Assembly (NCBI GenBank): GCA_905221605.1
Contig: CAJNDS010002101.1
Coordinates: 253,001 to 317,000, forward strand
Direction: 5' to 3'
DNA: 64,000 nucleotides
DNA from: Symbiodinium natans
Taxonomy: Eukaryota > Sar > Dinophyceae > Suessiales > Symbiodiniaceae
A model generated the notes under the pieces. It had not been told where the DNA came from and did not search any database. It worked only from the letters and a program-made list of their open reading frames with translations. Below are positions 36,301 through 48,300 of this stretch, piece after piece; the stretch's first letter is position 1; each line of letters opens with the position of its first letter. The position numbers and the translations under genes are program-made.

Positions 36301-39300
36301 ATGGAAATGAGCTTGGTAGTCCCGTAACCATATGGGAGACTACGAGAATAAGGGAACCCCAGAATAGACCCCCAAATGATAGAATTCCCTTATCATAAGG
36401 ACCCCAAAGAAGTCCCCTAATTTCGCAACCCCCCATATTGTAATAAGGGCACCCTTTTCGGGTTGGTTGCTTTAAAAGGGAAAAGCAAACCCCCAACAGC
36501 CGGCAACACACCGCCACTAGCACTCCAGACCCCTTAAGCCCTAAACCCTGCAGTTTAGGGTTTAGGGTTTAGGGCTTAGGGTTTAGGCTCCCTAAACCTA
36601 AAACCCTTAAACCTTCAATCCCCCAAAGCAGAGCAGTTGCTGCGCCTTGGCCTTCATGTGAGCTTGGGCCACCCCAAACAGGAGCTTCCTCGGGTCTGTT
36701 TAGGGCTGTCGGGCCGGGTTTTGGGTTTCGGGTTTAGAGGTAGCTTACATGGTCCCTTAGTATGGGCCCTAAAAAGGGGACCCCATATCTGCCCCTTATG
36801 TACCTTTGAAAAGCTAAGGGCCCATACTTCAGAACCCTGTAAAGAAGGTAAGGGACCACATGTAACTACCCGGGCCGGCTGCAGCAAGTCTATGGAGCAC
36901 AGATTCTCGGGTGAAGGGTTTGAGGTTTATAGGGTTAAACCCTAAACCCTGAACCCTCAACCGGAAAAGGGAGCGAGAGAGAGAGAGAGACAAAGAGTGA
37001 GAGAGTGAGAGAGTGTGAGAGAGTGAGAGATAGGGACCTCGAACAAGCGTCTTCGGTCAGTATATGCACTACCCTAAACCGGTGGGGCTTTATAGAGTTT
37101 AGGGTTCAACCTCATGTGTGAAAGGCCCTCAAGGGCATGGGTGGCCTTTCTGAACATCCGACATCCTGGTGCCTCATTTTTGTTACTGTCTTCTGACCAA
37201 CGCTCAGCCCTAAACCGGAGCCTTTTTGTGGCTCTGAGTCTTTCTTTCAGAGAGGTTGGTGGCTCTGCCTGCCAGACTCATGGGGGACCTGGGATTCGAA
37301 GAGAACGGAATCAATCACAAGCCACACAGTCTCTGAAGGGAAGCTGGCAGGAAGTGAATTCAATCTTAAACCCTAAACCCTAAGGCCCAAGCGCTAACGC
37401 CTCCGAACCCTAAAACCTAAACCCTTTAAACCCTAATGAAACCCTTAAGCCATAAACAGGGTGCATTCCTTAACTCAGGTGTATTGGGGTCTGCCCGGCC
37501 CCCGTAACCCTGAACCCCAAACCAAGAAACCCTCACCCCAAAGCCGAAATGCTAAACCCTAAAACCTAAACCCTTAACCCGGAACTTTAAACCTTCAACC
37601 CTAAAACCCTACATCCAAAACCCGAAACCCTAAAGCTAAGCCCAAGACACAAAGCCCTAAAACCCTAAACCCTAAGCCCTGAGCCCTAAGCCCTAAACCT
37701 ACAGCCTAAACCCTGAACCCTGAGCCCTGAAACCCTAAACACTGACACCCTAAACCCTGAATCCTGAACCCTGAACCCTAAATCCTAAACCCTAAACCCT
37801 AAATCCTAAACCCTAAGCCTAAACCCTGAATCCTGAGTCACTGGCGCGCTCCAGCGCTTATCTCCCATGCTGTCTGCGATGGCGCGGGCCTGGTCGACCG
37901 CTTCGATGGCCTGGGACTTTAGGGGTTTGGGGTTTAGGGGTTTAGGGGTTTAGGGGTTTAGGGGTTTAGGGGTTTAGGGGTTTAGGGGTTTAGGGGTTTA
38001 GGGGTTTAGGGGTTTAGGGTTTTAGGGTTTAGGGTTTAGGGTTCAGGGTTCAGGTTCGGGTTTCGGGTTTTGGGGTTAGGGTTTGCAGGATTTAGGGTGC
38101 AGAGGGTGCAGAGGGTGTAGATGGTGTGCAGGGCTTAGGGTTTAGGGTTTAGCTACCACCACCACTACCACCACCGTTGGGGAGGTTGCAGCTTCAGCCA
38201 AACGCATGCAAGGCTTAGGGCTTGTAGCGTTTGGGGTTTTGGGTTTGCGGGGGTTTGGGGTCTAGGTTCGGATGCTCCCCCTTCTACTAGCAGTCCTTAG
38301 TAGGGATTACAATAGCCGGTACTATAAGGGGGAACATCTCAAGGTTTAGGGTTTAACGCAAGCTCCCCGCAGCCCCTTTTCCCACGACCTTGTCCGGCTT
38401 GTCGAGCACGATGTAGACTCTGCCCATGGCATCTTTCACCATGCCCTGCGGAAGATTGAGGGTTCTGACGGTTTAGGGTTTAGGGTTTAGTGTTTAGGGT
38501 CTAGGGTTTAAGGTTACGCCTAAAACCCTAAACTTAGGGTTTCTTGGAAGTCCAGAAACCATATTATCAGAAGGGCACCCTTTTGGGGTTGGTTACTTAA
38601 GAAGGGAACCCAAAAAAAAGAAAACATTACATCCCCTTAGAGGATCTGTGAAAAGGGTCCTGGGTAGAGTCTCTTGAAACGTACACTGCACAGGGAGTCG
38701 GATGCTAACAGTTTTAACACGGCACCCGTCTAACAAGAAATCCTCCGACAAAAGATACAGGTTCAGAGCAGCAAACCATGTACAGCCAAAAATGCTCTAA
38801 ACCCTGAATCCTAGACCCCAAACCCGAAATCCAAAGGCCTTAGCCCGAAACCCTGACCCCTAATGTTGTATCCTGATTAGTGTGCTCCCCCGGAATTGTG
38901 GAAAACAATCCAAAAAATATTCAGGGGGATCTATTTGAGGCGGACCCCCGGAATTGTGAAAAAAAAATCGATCCTTCTGAAATTCTTCTGAGAAAGTAAA
39001 GAAGAAAGCCTTCTGAGCTCCTTTGAAGGAAGCTTCTGGGGCTCCTTCTGGGCCTTCTCAGTCCTCCCCCCCCCCCCCCCCCCCCAAAAAGCCCCCCCCC
39101 CCCCCCCCCCCACACTAAAGAGGGGGATCCTTTCGTTGAGGGGGGGGGGGGGGGTCACACTAATCAGCAGACAACATTAAACCCTAAACCCTAAACCCTA
39201 AACCACACTAAACTGCGAACGCTCAACCCCAAGAACCTCAAGGCCTTTGCCTTGCAACAGACGTTGTGAAGGGCGAGTTTAGGGTTTAGGGTTTAGGGTT

Positions 39301-42300
39301 TAGGGTTTAGGGGTTTCGGGATGTACTTGTTTTTGTTGATAGGGTTGGGGGCTTGGGGCTTCGGGGACTTGGTTCAAGGGTTCAGGGTTACGGGGTGCCG
39401 GGCGTTCGTGTTGTTGTAGCGTTTGGGGTTCAGAGTTTCCAGCTTAAAGCCCAAGAGTTCTTTCTTGAGGGCGTGTCGATACGAAAAGCCCCTTTGGGCT
39501 TTAGGGAGTCGTACTCGAACCCTTGAGGATGTACCCAGCAAAGGTTGGCCCTCATATTCCCTTACAGGATCCTTGAAAAAGGGTCCCCAAAGCCAAGGGT
39601 ACAACCTTAGGGGTCCAAGGTAGAATGCCATGATAAAGGTGTCCTTCTTTGGGCCCTTAATTTTTAGAGCCCTTACAAACACCTGATATACCCTATACAA
39701 GCCAAGGGCCCATATGTCAGAACCCTTTAAAACGTTACTCCTCCAAGCCCTTCAGAAGCCAACACAAGCCCCTAAACCCCACGACCCTAGCCCCTACAGC
39801 CCCTCAAATTCCTACATACAGCCTATATGCACCATATCTGCTTGTATACTTATATATATATATATATGTATGTATACATACATGATATATATATATATAT
39901 ATATGTATACATACACACATACATATATACACACAGAAACATGTCCCCAAAACCCTCTAAAGATCACTGAGGAGAGCCTGGCCAAGGAGGCAGTCGAGCT
40001 CAACAAAGCGGTCGAAGGCGTTCTTGGCGAACTTGAGTGCCGGCTTATACCTCCGTGTGTGTCAGGGTTTAGAGTTTAGGGTTTAGGGTAAGGGTCTAGG
40101 GTTGAGGGTTGAGGGTTTAGGGTTGAGGCAGGGTGCTTGTAGTGTCTACCTGAACCCCCAAAATATGCAAAATAATGGCCCTGTTATGGGTTTTGGGCTA
40201 GTTTTTTTTCATACTTTGAGGGTCCAGGTAGGGATTAAAGGATCCAGGGGTCCGGTGTTGGTTTTAGGCGCGTCTAGCTCAGGTGTCTGCGTCCTTCTTC
40301 TTCGGGAATCAGGGAAACGGGTTCCTTCCATCGCCCTGTCTCCTTCCCCAAACCCTAACCCCCTTATGTTACCCGTTAAGGGGTTCTGTAGGGAACGTAC
40401 AAGAGGTGGGCTTTCAGGTTTGGGGAATGTTGGGTGTGGGGGTTTGGGCTTTGGAAGATGTTGGGGCTCAGGGGACTATTTAGGCTCAGACCGATCCCCA
40501 GCTCGGTCAGCCACAACGGTGCAGGTTTAGGGTTCAGGGTTCAGGGTTTAGGGTTTCAGGTTTAGGGTCACACTGAGGTTGCTCTGGACCCGTAGCAAGT
40601 CCAGCTTCCGGCGATGCTCCGACACGAACCGACTGGCTGGATGTTTCCAGCACTTTTTCGTCTGGAAACTGCGGCAACATCATTTCGGCGGATCCAGCTC
40701 TTTTCGTCTGGACAAGCCGAGCAAAACCCAGAACTATCAAAGACTTGGCGAACGGCATATCTGGAAGGCTGTTCAAGCCGAACGCAAGTCACTCGGCACT
40801 GCCGACTGAGTATGGGGCAGCCCCGCGACTGCAGTCCCCACACTTCGATTTCTGTCGGTGAGCAGCGCGCCCTTCGTCGACCCACCTTTCCTCACCCTAA
40901 ACCCTAAAGCCTAAACCCTAAACCGTAATTATAGGGGGCGAAGGAGGGCCTACGTAGCGTAGTAAACCAGAACATGGACCGTACCCCGCTTGGAAAAGTG
41001 CGCCTCTACACTGAAACCGAGACCCGAAACGGTGAAAGCCCAGTGCAAACCCCCAACTCCTTGACCCTCATTCCTTATCCCAAATGTGAAGGATGCCATG
41101 ATACCTTTATGTGCCCTTCAGGACCTCTAACCTGGCTTAATAACAACTGATAAACAAAGAGTTCAACAAAATTCCTAACGGGACTGGAGATCTTGAGATC
41201 CGCCCAAAGCCCAGAAATCCCCTGCGGATTGCAGCCCAGCGTGCTGCTTCAGTTCCGTCATGATCTCGATGATCATATACACGCACATGGCCTTGCAAGG
41301 GGAAAGCGTGGGGTTTAGGGTTTAGGGTTTTAGGGTTCTTAAGGTTTAGGGTTTAGGGTTTAGGTTTAGGGTTTAGGGTTTTAGGGTTCTTAAGGTTTAG
41401 GGTTTAGGGTTTAGGGTTTTAGGGTTTTAGGGTTCTAAAGGTTTAGGACTTGGGGTCACGATCTTGCTGATCATGTACACGCAGCTGGCCTTCCAGGAGG
41501 AAGCAGCCCGGAGTCCCCAAGACAAACCCGAAACCCAGTACAAACTCCCCTAAACCCTCGAACCCTAAGCCGCCTGAGCCGCCTAAGCCGCCTAAGCCCT
41601 AAACCCTATACCGTAAACCCTGAACCTTAAGCCCTAAACCCTGAACCCTTGAACCCCCCCCCCCCCACTCAGCCGATAGCCTCGCGGCGGTGCTTGGCGC
41701 CGCTCGGTATGCCAGCGGGCCCAATGGCCCGGAAGACTTCCAGCGTCTGGCGGGCTGAGGGATTTAGGGTTTGGGGTTTAGGGTTTGGGGTTTAGGGCTT
41801 AGAGTTTAGCGTTTGGGGTTTTTTGGGTTCAAGGTTTAGGGTTTAGAGCTTTAGGGGCTTTAGGGGCGGGAGGAGTTGCACATTCTTGGCTTCAAGAGCT
41901 TCTACAGTAGGGTCCGGGTTTGGTATTTAGGGCGTAGAGGGTTTCCCTAGGGTTTGGGGTTTGGGGTTTGGGGTTTGGGTTTTGGGGTTTGGGGTTTAGG
42001 GTTTAGGGTTTAGGGTTTCCCAAGAAGGCACAAAACCTCAAAACCCCCCGACAAGACGGAAGCCCAAAATCAAGCCCTCAACAACGAGAAACTCTAAGAA
42101 CCCTGAGCCCTTAAACCCAAACGCCTGTCACCCTTTCAGGCCCCACAACCTTATAACTTTTAACCCTTAGAAACCAAACGCTCGGAACCCTATAGTTTCG
42201 AGTCTTAAGGGCAACCCTTGAGAGCTCAATCCCCTGAAACAAGTCAACCCTAAACCCTAAACCTTAAACCCTCAACCTAAACCCTAAACCCTAAACCCGA

Positions 42301-45300
42301 AACCCTAAACCCTAAGCCCGACACCCAAAACCCCAAACCCTCTACCCCGAAAAAAACCTGAAAAGCCCTCGCCTGCTCTGCCAGTGCCAGGGCCTTCTTC
42401 GGCCAGCGGCCGTACAGGAGCCAACCTCATCTCAAGGTTCATCCCAAAGGTCCCTAAACCCTAAACCCTAAATAGGGTTTAGGGTTTAGGGTTTAGAGTT
42501 TAGGGTTCCCAAGGCCCCTAAACCCTAAACCCTAAACCCTAAACCCTAAACCCTAAACCCTAAACCCTAAACCCTAAACCCTAAACCCTAAACCCTAAAC
42601 CCTAAACCCTAAACCCCAAACCCTATCCAGGGCTTACAGGCTTATCGGTCTTAGGGTTGAGGGTTTGGGGATACACCCCCCTAAGACTTGCAAAGTTTCG
42701 GAGTGAGGGTTAGGGTTTTAAGGTGTAGGGTTTTCGATACTAGGCCCAAGAATAACCTAGGAACTTAAACCCTAAACCCTGAACCCTAAGGTCCTAAAAT
42801 GGGAACCTAAGCCCTAAAAAAGGAAATAGGGCCTACCAAGGGCTTATGCTGTATTCCCTACGTTGCCCTATAACCGAAGAGTAAAAAGGGTGCCCGATTT
42901 GGGCTTAAAGGGGCTTAAGGAAACCTAAACGCCCAAAAGAGGTACTACTGAGCATCCTAGTCACCCTCTTGGTTTACGGATATGTAGCTTGCTCCAGGTA
43001 GGGGTTAAGGAGGTTTACCAGGTTTACCTGCTATCCTTGGCCCTCATCTTCTTGCAATTCACATCCTCATGGGTTGGGGTGTTACCGGGTTGGGACCAAA
43101 GGGGGTGCAACACACATCCCAAAAGCATGCACATCAGTGCAATTTAACGGAAGACAAGAATGGTGGGGTTTCAATACTAGACCCAGGAGTAACCCATGAA
43201 TTAAACGGGTACTCTTGGTTGTAAGGGGATTATCAGGGAACCGAAAACCCTTAAAAAAAACAAAAAAGAGTGTCTACTCCGGGTCCTAGATGCATAAATA
43301 TCCCTAAACCCTAAACGCTAAACCCTAAACCCTAAACCCCAAACCCCTCCCTTCAGAGCGCCAAGCCCTCTCAAGCTAAGGGAGTTGCTAGCCACAGCAT
43401 ACTTATAAGTAAGACACCCCCCCAAGCCCTAAACCCTAAACCCTAAACCCTAAACCCTAAACCTCCAAGCTAAGGGAGTAGCCAGCCATGGCGTGGCTCT
43501 GCATCGCTTCCTGACGCCTGCGGAACAGGGCGGAACCCACACCCGAGAACCTACTGGGAGCCAATTTTTGTGGTAGGGTTTAGGGTTTAGGGTTCAGGGT
43601 TCAGGGTTCAGGGTTTAGGGTTTAGGGTTTAGGGTTTAGGGTTTAGCGTGTAGGGTTTAGGGTGTAGGGTGTAGGGGTCCTGATTTTCCCGCTTTGTTGG
43701 GGCTTCGGATCCTACACTCACTTAGCCAATAATCGAATGTCACACGTTCTGGGTTTCCTTATGCGGTACGAATAGAAGAACTAACCTGTTTGTTGGTTCA
43801 AGGGAGGCCTACTCGGATTATTAGGGACGGTTTCCCTTAATGTACTCCTAATATGGCCCTTACATTCCCTGAGAATCTCTTCCATGACTAGCTCGTGCGA
43901 AAAGCCCTGGTATGTTTAGGGCTAGGGTGGAAGGGCTTAGGGTTTGGGGTTGAGGGTTTAGGGTTTAGGGTTTAGGGCCCTTGCGACTACCCGAAAAAGG
44001 CAAGGTTCTCCTGCAAGGAGTTACACAAGGGAACTGTTATTCATGTTGCCTTTTGGAAACAAAGATAAATGTTTTTCTTTTTTGGGGGGTGAGGTCCAGG
44101 ACCCTACACTCTAACCCTCAAAGCCCTCAGCCCTAAAGGACTTAAACACTGAAGGCCCTAAACTCTGAACTCTACACCCTAACCCTAAACCGCAAACCCA
44201 ATAAACCCTACCCCTTAACCCTAAACCCTAAATCCTAACCCCTAAACCCCACTGCCCAACGACGCGCCAGGACATCGCAACATTTGGTTCCGTTAGGCTA
44301 CCTACTGCCCTTAGACCCTCATGCGGTTTAGGGTTTCTGGTTTCGGGTTTAGGGTTTGCATCAGGATCCGACTCTTGTCTAACCCAAACATCCCCAATCC
44401 TAAGCCTTGAGCTCCCAGACCCGAAGCCCGGAAACACCAAACCCTAGCCCTAAACCCTAAACCCTAACCCTAAACCCTAAACCCTAAACCCTAAACCCTA
44501 AACCCTACACGCGACTGCCCCCCCCCCCCGCCCCCCTGCCCCCCACAACCGCACCTGAGTCCTAGCTCGCGCCAGAGGGCGAGGGCAGCTTTGCCTTTCT
44601 CCATCGCCTCGTCCACCTTCCTGGTAGGGTTTAGGGTATAGGGATTGGGGTTCTAGGGTTTAGGGTTTAGGGTTTAGGGTTTAGGGTTTAGGGTTTAGGG
44701 TTTAGGGTTTAGGGTTTAGGGCTAGGGTTTAGTGTTTAGGGTTCAGGGATCGGGGGTTTAGGGTTTAGGGTTTAGGGATTAGGGGCTTTAGGGTTCAGGG
44801 AGTTTTTAGGGTTTAGGGTTTAGGGTTCAGGGATCGGGGGTTTAGAGTTTAGGGTTTAGGGTTTAGGGTTTCGGGATTAGGGGCTTTAGGGTTATACGAG
44901 GTTTGGGGTTTAGGGCTTAGGGTTCAGGGATCGTGGGTTTAGGGTTTAGGGTTTAGGGCTTAGGATTTAGGGATTGGGGGCTTTGGGGTTATACGGGTTT
45001 TAGGGTTTAGGGCTTAAGGCTTTAAGGGTTTATACATTTATAGGGCTTAATTACGATTTGACGTGTCTATGGTTACGTCTCAAGCCTTCAGGGGGAAACG
45101 GCAAGACTTGGCTATTTCTGCACAAACAAGGAAAGCCAAAACCTCTGGAGTCCAAGTGTTGGTTGAGTACCCAGATCTTCCGTGCAGCAGGCCGCGCGTG
45201 CCGCTGCCAAGCGAAAAATGGCACACCTGCGGTTTAGGGTTTAGGGTTTAGGGTTTAGGGTTTAGGAGGGTTTTGGGTTTAGGGTTCGATGCACGGATCC

Positions 45301-48300
45301 CAGTGGCGGCAAAGCTCGCAGCGACAGCGCCGAGTTTCCAGTGCCACGTCAGCTTCGCTGCCAGTCGACGTTTGCTGCCAAACCCGGCCATTGAAACTAC
45401 CCTCAGAACCCTAAAATCCCCAAAGCCCTAAACTTCCTCAAGCCCTAAACTATGAACCCTAAACCTGAATCGCTTCCCCCCTAACACTAGACCCCATCCT
45501 GAATTAAATATTATTATTCCCGGACCCTCCCGGCACCCAGCCGAATATTAAACCTGTTTGAGATTGGGGGGGGAGGGGGGGGGGGGTTGAGGGCCTCCGC
45601 CCTTGAGTGAGCTATTAGGGTTTCAGGGTTTAGGGTTTTAGGGTTTAGGCCCCTCCTAAGTTTAAACATTTTTCCGGCCGAGGCGAATTACCGGGGGGTG
45701 GGGGGGTGGGGTTTAGTATCAGGGGGAAGGGATCAAACCCTTAAACCCTAAACCCTGAACCCTTAAACCCTAAACCATCCTCAACAATCCTAAACCCTTA
45801 AACCCTAACTAAAACCTAAACCCCAAACTTCCTCAAGCCCAAGCCCTTTCTGCAATAATGACCAAAAAAGTGCAATATCGGGGTTGTTGTCCTTCATAAG
45901 AGTGGGCTCCTTACAAGGGCAACATAGGGAATATGTTCCTATATTTTTTTTTGGGGGGGGGGTTCTTAAGCAGAGTTAGTAGCTTTCAACCCTTATATAC
46001 TAAATAACCCCCAGAGAGCCCCCAAAGTCCCCTATCAGGGTCCCTCCTTTCGTCCCTTGACTTACGAAGCCCTAAACCCTAAACCCTAAACCCTAAACCC
46101 TAAACCCTAAACCCTAAACCCTAAACCCCGAGCGCCTCTGGGAGCTGTAGGCGAGCCCAGCGACGTTGAGCGCCCGGGCGGTGAGGAACTTGTCACCCAG
46201 CCCCTGCGGGCATGTGGGACGATGAGGCTCTGAAGGGTTTAGGGTTTAGGGTTTAGGGTGTAGGGTTTAGGGTTTAGGGTTTAGGGTTTAGGGTTTAGGG
46301 TTTAGGGTTTAGGGTTTAGGGTTTAGGGTTTAGGGTTTAGGGTTTAGGGATAAAGTTCCCCCCCACAAGCTTCCCTACGAATCTGTAGGTACCTCCCCCC
46401 TTCAACCCATTCAAGAACCCTCAGCCCCCTAAACCCTAAACCCTAAACCCCAAACCCTAAAGCCTAAACCCTATAATCCCTGAACCCTAAACCGGTCCGG
46501 AGGTTTAGGGTTTAGGGCTAAGGGCATCTCCACTTCACAGCCCTGGCATCTTAGGGTAGTTGCATGGTTCCCTGAAAATGGTACCCCATAAAAATCCCTT
46601 ATATACGCTGTACAACCCACGGGCCCATACTTCAGAATTGTGTAAAGGAGGTCAAGGGACCATATTAGCGGCCCATGTAGCTACCCTTAGACTAACCCTT
46701 ATTACAAGGGTGCCGACCCATAATGGAGCCTACTTAAGACAACTACCGAGTCAGCAGTATCAGCTGCAGATTCTCCGCAGTAAACATTGCACTTTCTCTT
46801 CAAAGTGGCAGGGACTTCACTAGGAAGGCTGTTAAAACCCTCTGAAAATATTCCTAGAATATGATCCTCTCAAACCCAATAAGGGACAATATAAAATGCC
46901 CCAAAACCCTACGCTGGCACAAACACACAGTGGGTTAAGCCCTGTCGAACTCGCGGGGCGACGCGAACGGCGTCCGCTGGCTGAGCGTGTCGGACAACGT
47001 TTCCGCGTCGGACGGTGCCACGTCGGGCCGATGAAGTCCCATTTGCGCCAATGCATGGAGGGCCATGGAGGGCATTGTACGCCAGGCTCATGGATGCCTT
47101 GACATTTTAGCTCCAGGCTGCGGGGCATGCAGTGCGTGCGCCCGCTCCAGACAGGCGCTACATCAGAAACTGCTGCATCCAACCGACTTCCCTCAAAGCG
47201 ATCCAGGGGCTGAACCCTAAACCCTAAACCCCAAACCCCAAAACCCTAAACCCTAAACCCCTAAACCCTAAACCCCAAACCCTAAACCCCAAACCCTAAG
47301 CCCTAAACCCAGCCCAGGGCCCTACCAGGGGCCCACGCCTCCGCAATCTGCAGTGCGGAGAGGGCTTCCTGGAGGTGGCTAGACACTGGAAAAGGGTTTG
47401 AGGGGTTGCGGCTTTGGGGTAGGTTTAGGGTTTAGGGTTTAGGGTTTAGGGTTTGGGGTTTATGGTTTAGGGTTTAGGGTTTAGGGTTAGGTTTAGGGTT
47501 TAGGTTTAGGTTCAGGTTTAGGGTTTCGGGTTCAGGGCGGTCAAAAAACGCTTCGTTGGGGACTGCGAAGATTCCTTCTGGCGGGGCCCCCCTTCTTGCC
47601 CCTGGAGAGGTACCCTAAACTCTAGACTCTAAACCCTAAACCCTTAATGCACTCGGATCTATTGATGCTCAAGAGCTTGGCTTACCCCTATGCAGTTCTC
47701 TCCAGGGTTTTGCAGCTTCTTGAAAATGGAGTTCGAGAGATGGGGTTTAGGTTTATAGGGACTTAGGGACGACCCTAAACCCTAAACCCTAAACCCTAAA
47801 CCCTAAACCCTAAACCCTACTAAACCCTAAACCCTAGACAAAGAAAGATGCCCAATGGGTCGTCTGGGTCATGGTTGGCTCGAGGATGCAGGGAGGAATG
47901 CTCCGCGGCTCACGCTTGCGAAGAAGTGTCTGCCGACTCACATAATGCTCATCTTCATCCACAATAACCTCTCGGTGCTCTCGGCTTCACGTCACAGGTC
48001 TAAGCCAATCTGTGATGGCGACCGCTGCACCCTGAAGTGTCTCTGACGAACAATGCCTACCGCTACTTGTGAGGGCGGCGGAAACCCGACGAATCCCGGG
48101 AGGAATGCTCCTTGAACGGCACCAAAGCCCTCCGGCGCCCTACAAGGCCTACAAACCCTCGACTTTTTTTCAGAGCTGGGATGTTGCCCCTTGTGCTTAC
48201 AGTCCTTAATAAGGGATTCTAGAATCCCCCCCCCCCCCCTGTTTTTTTTCCTACTAAGGACTGCTAGTATAATTAAGGGGGACATCCCAACTGCAGAGTT

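Noticed and set aside
40565-40890. Coding-like block with frames on both strands
   Set aside because: It lies where arrays have intron-interior polarity, and no acceptor gives the best frame without a stop. Kept only as a remark in the intron entry.
45180-45375. Two exon-like blocks (VCHFSLGSGTRGLLHGRS and TSTGSEADVALETRRCRCEL)
   Set aside because: They have good splice sites, but neighbouring TPR exons join in phase without them and they are not TPR-like. They could belong to another nested gene, so they are left uncalled.
46832-47182. 116-codon minus-strand frame
   Set aside because: Unique sequence open in three frames at once. No splice pair fits its neighbours and the peptide is Trp/Cys/Arg-rich without pattern.
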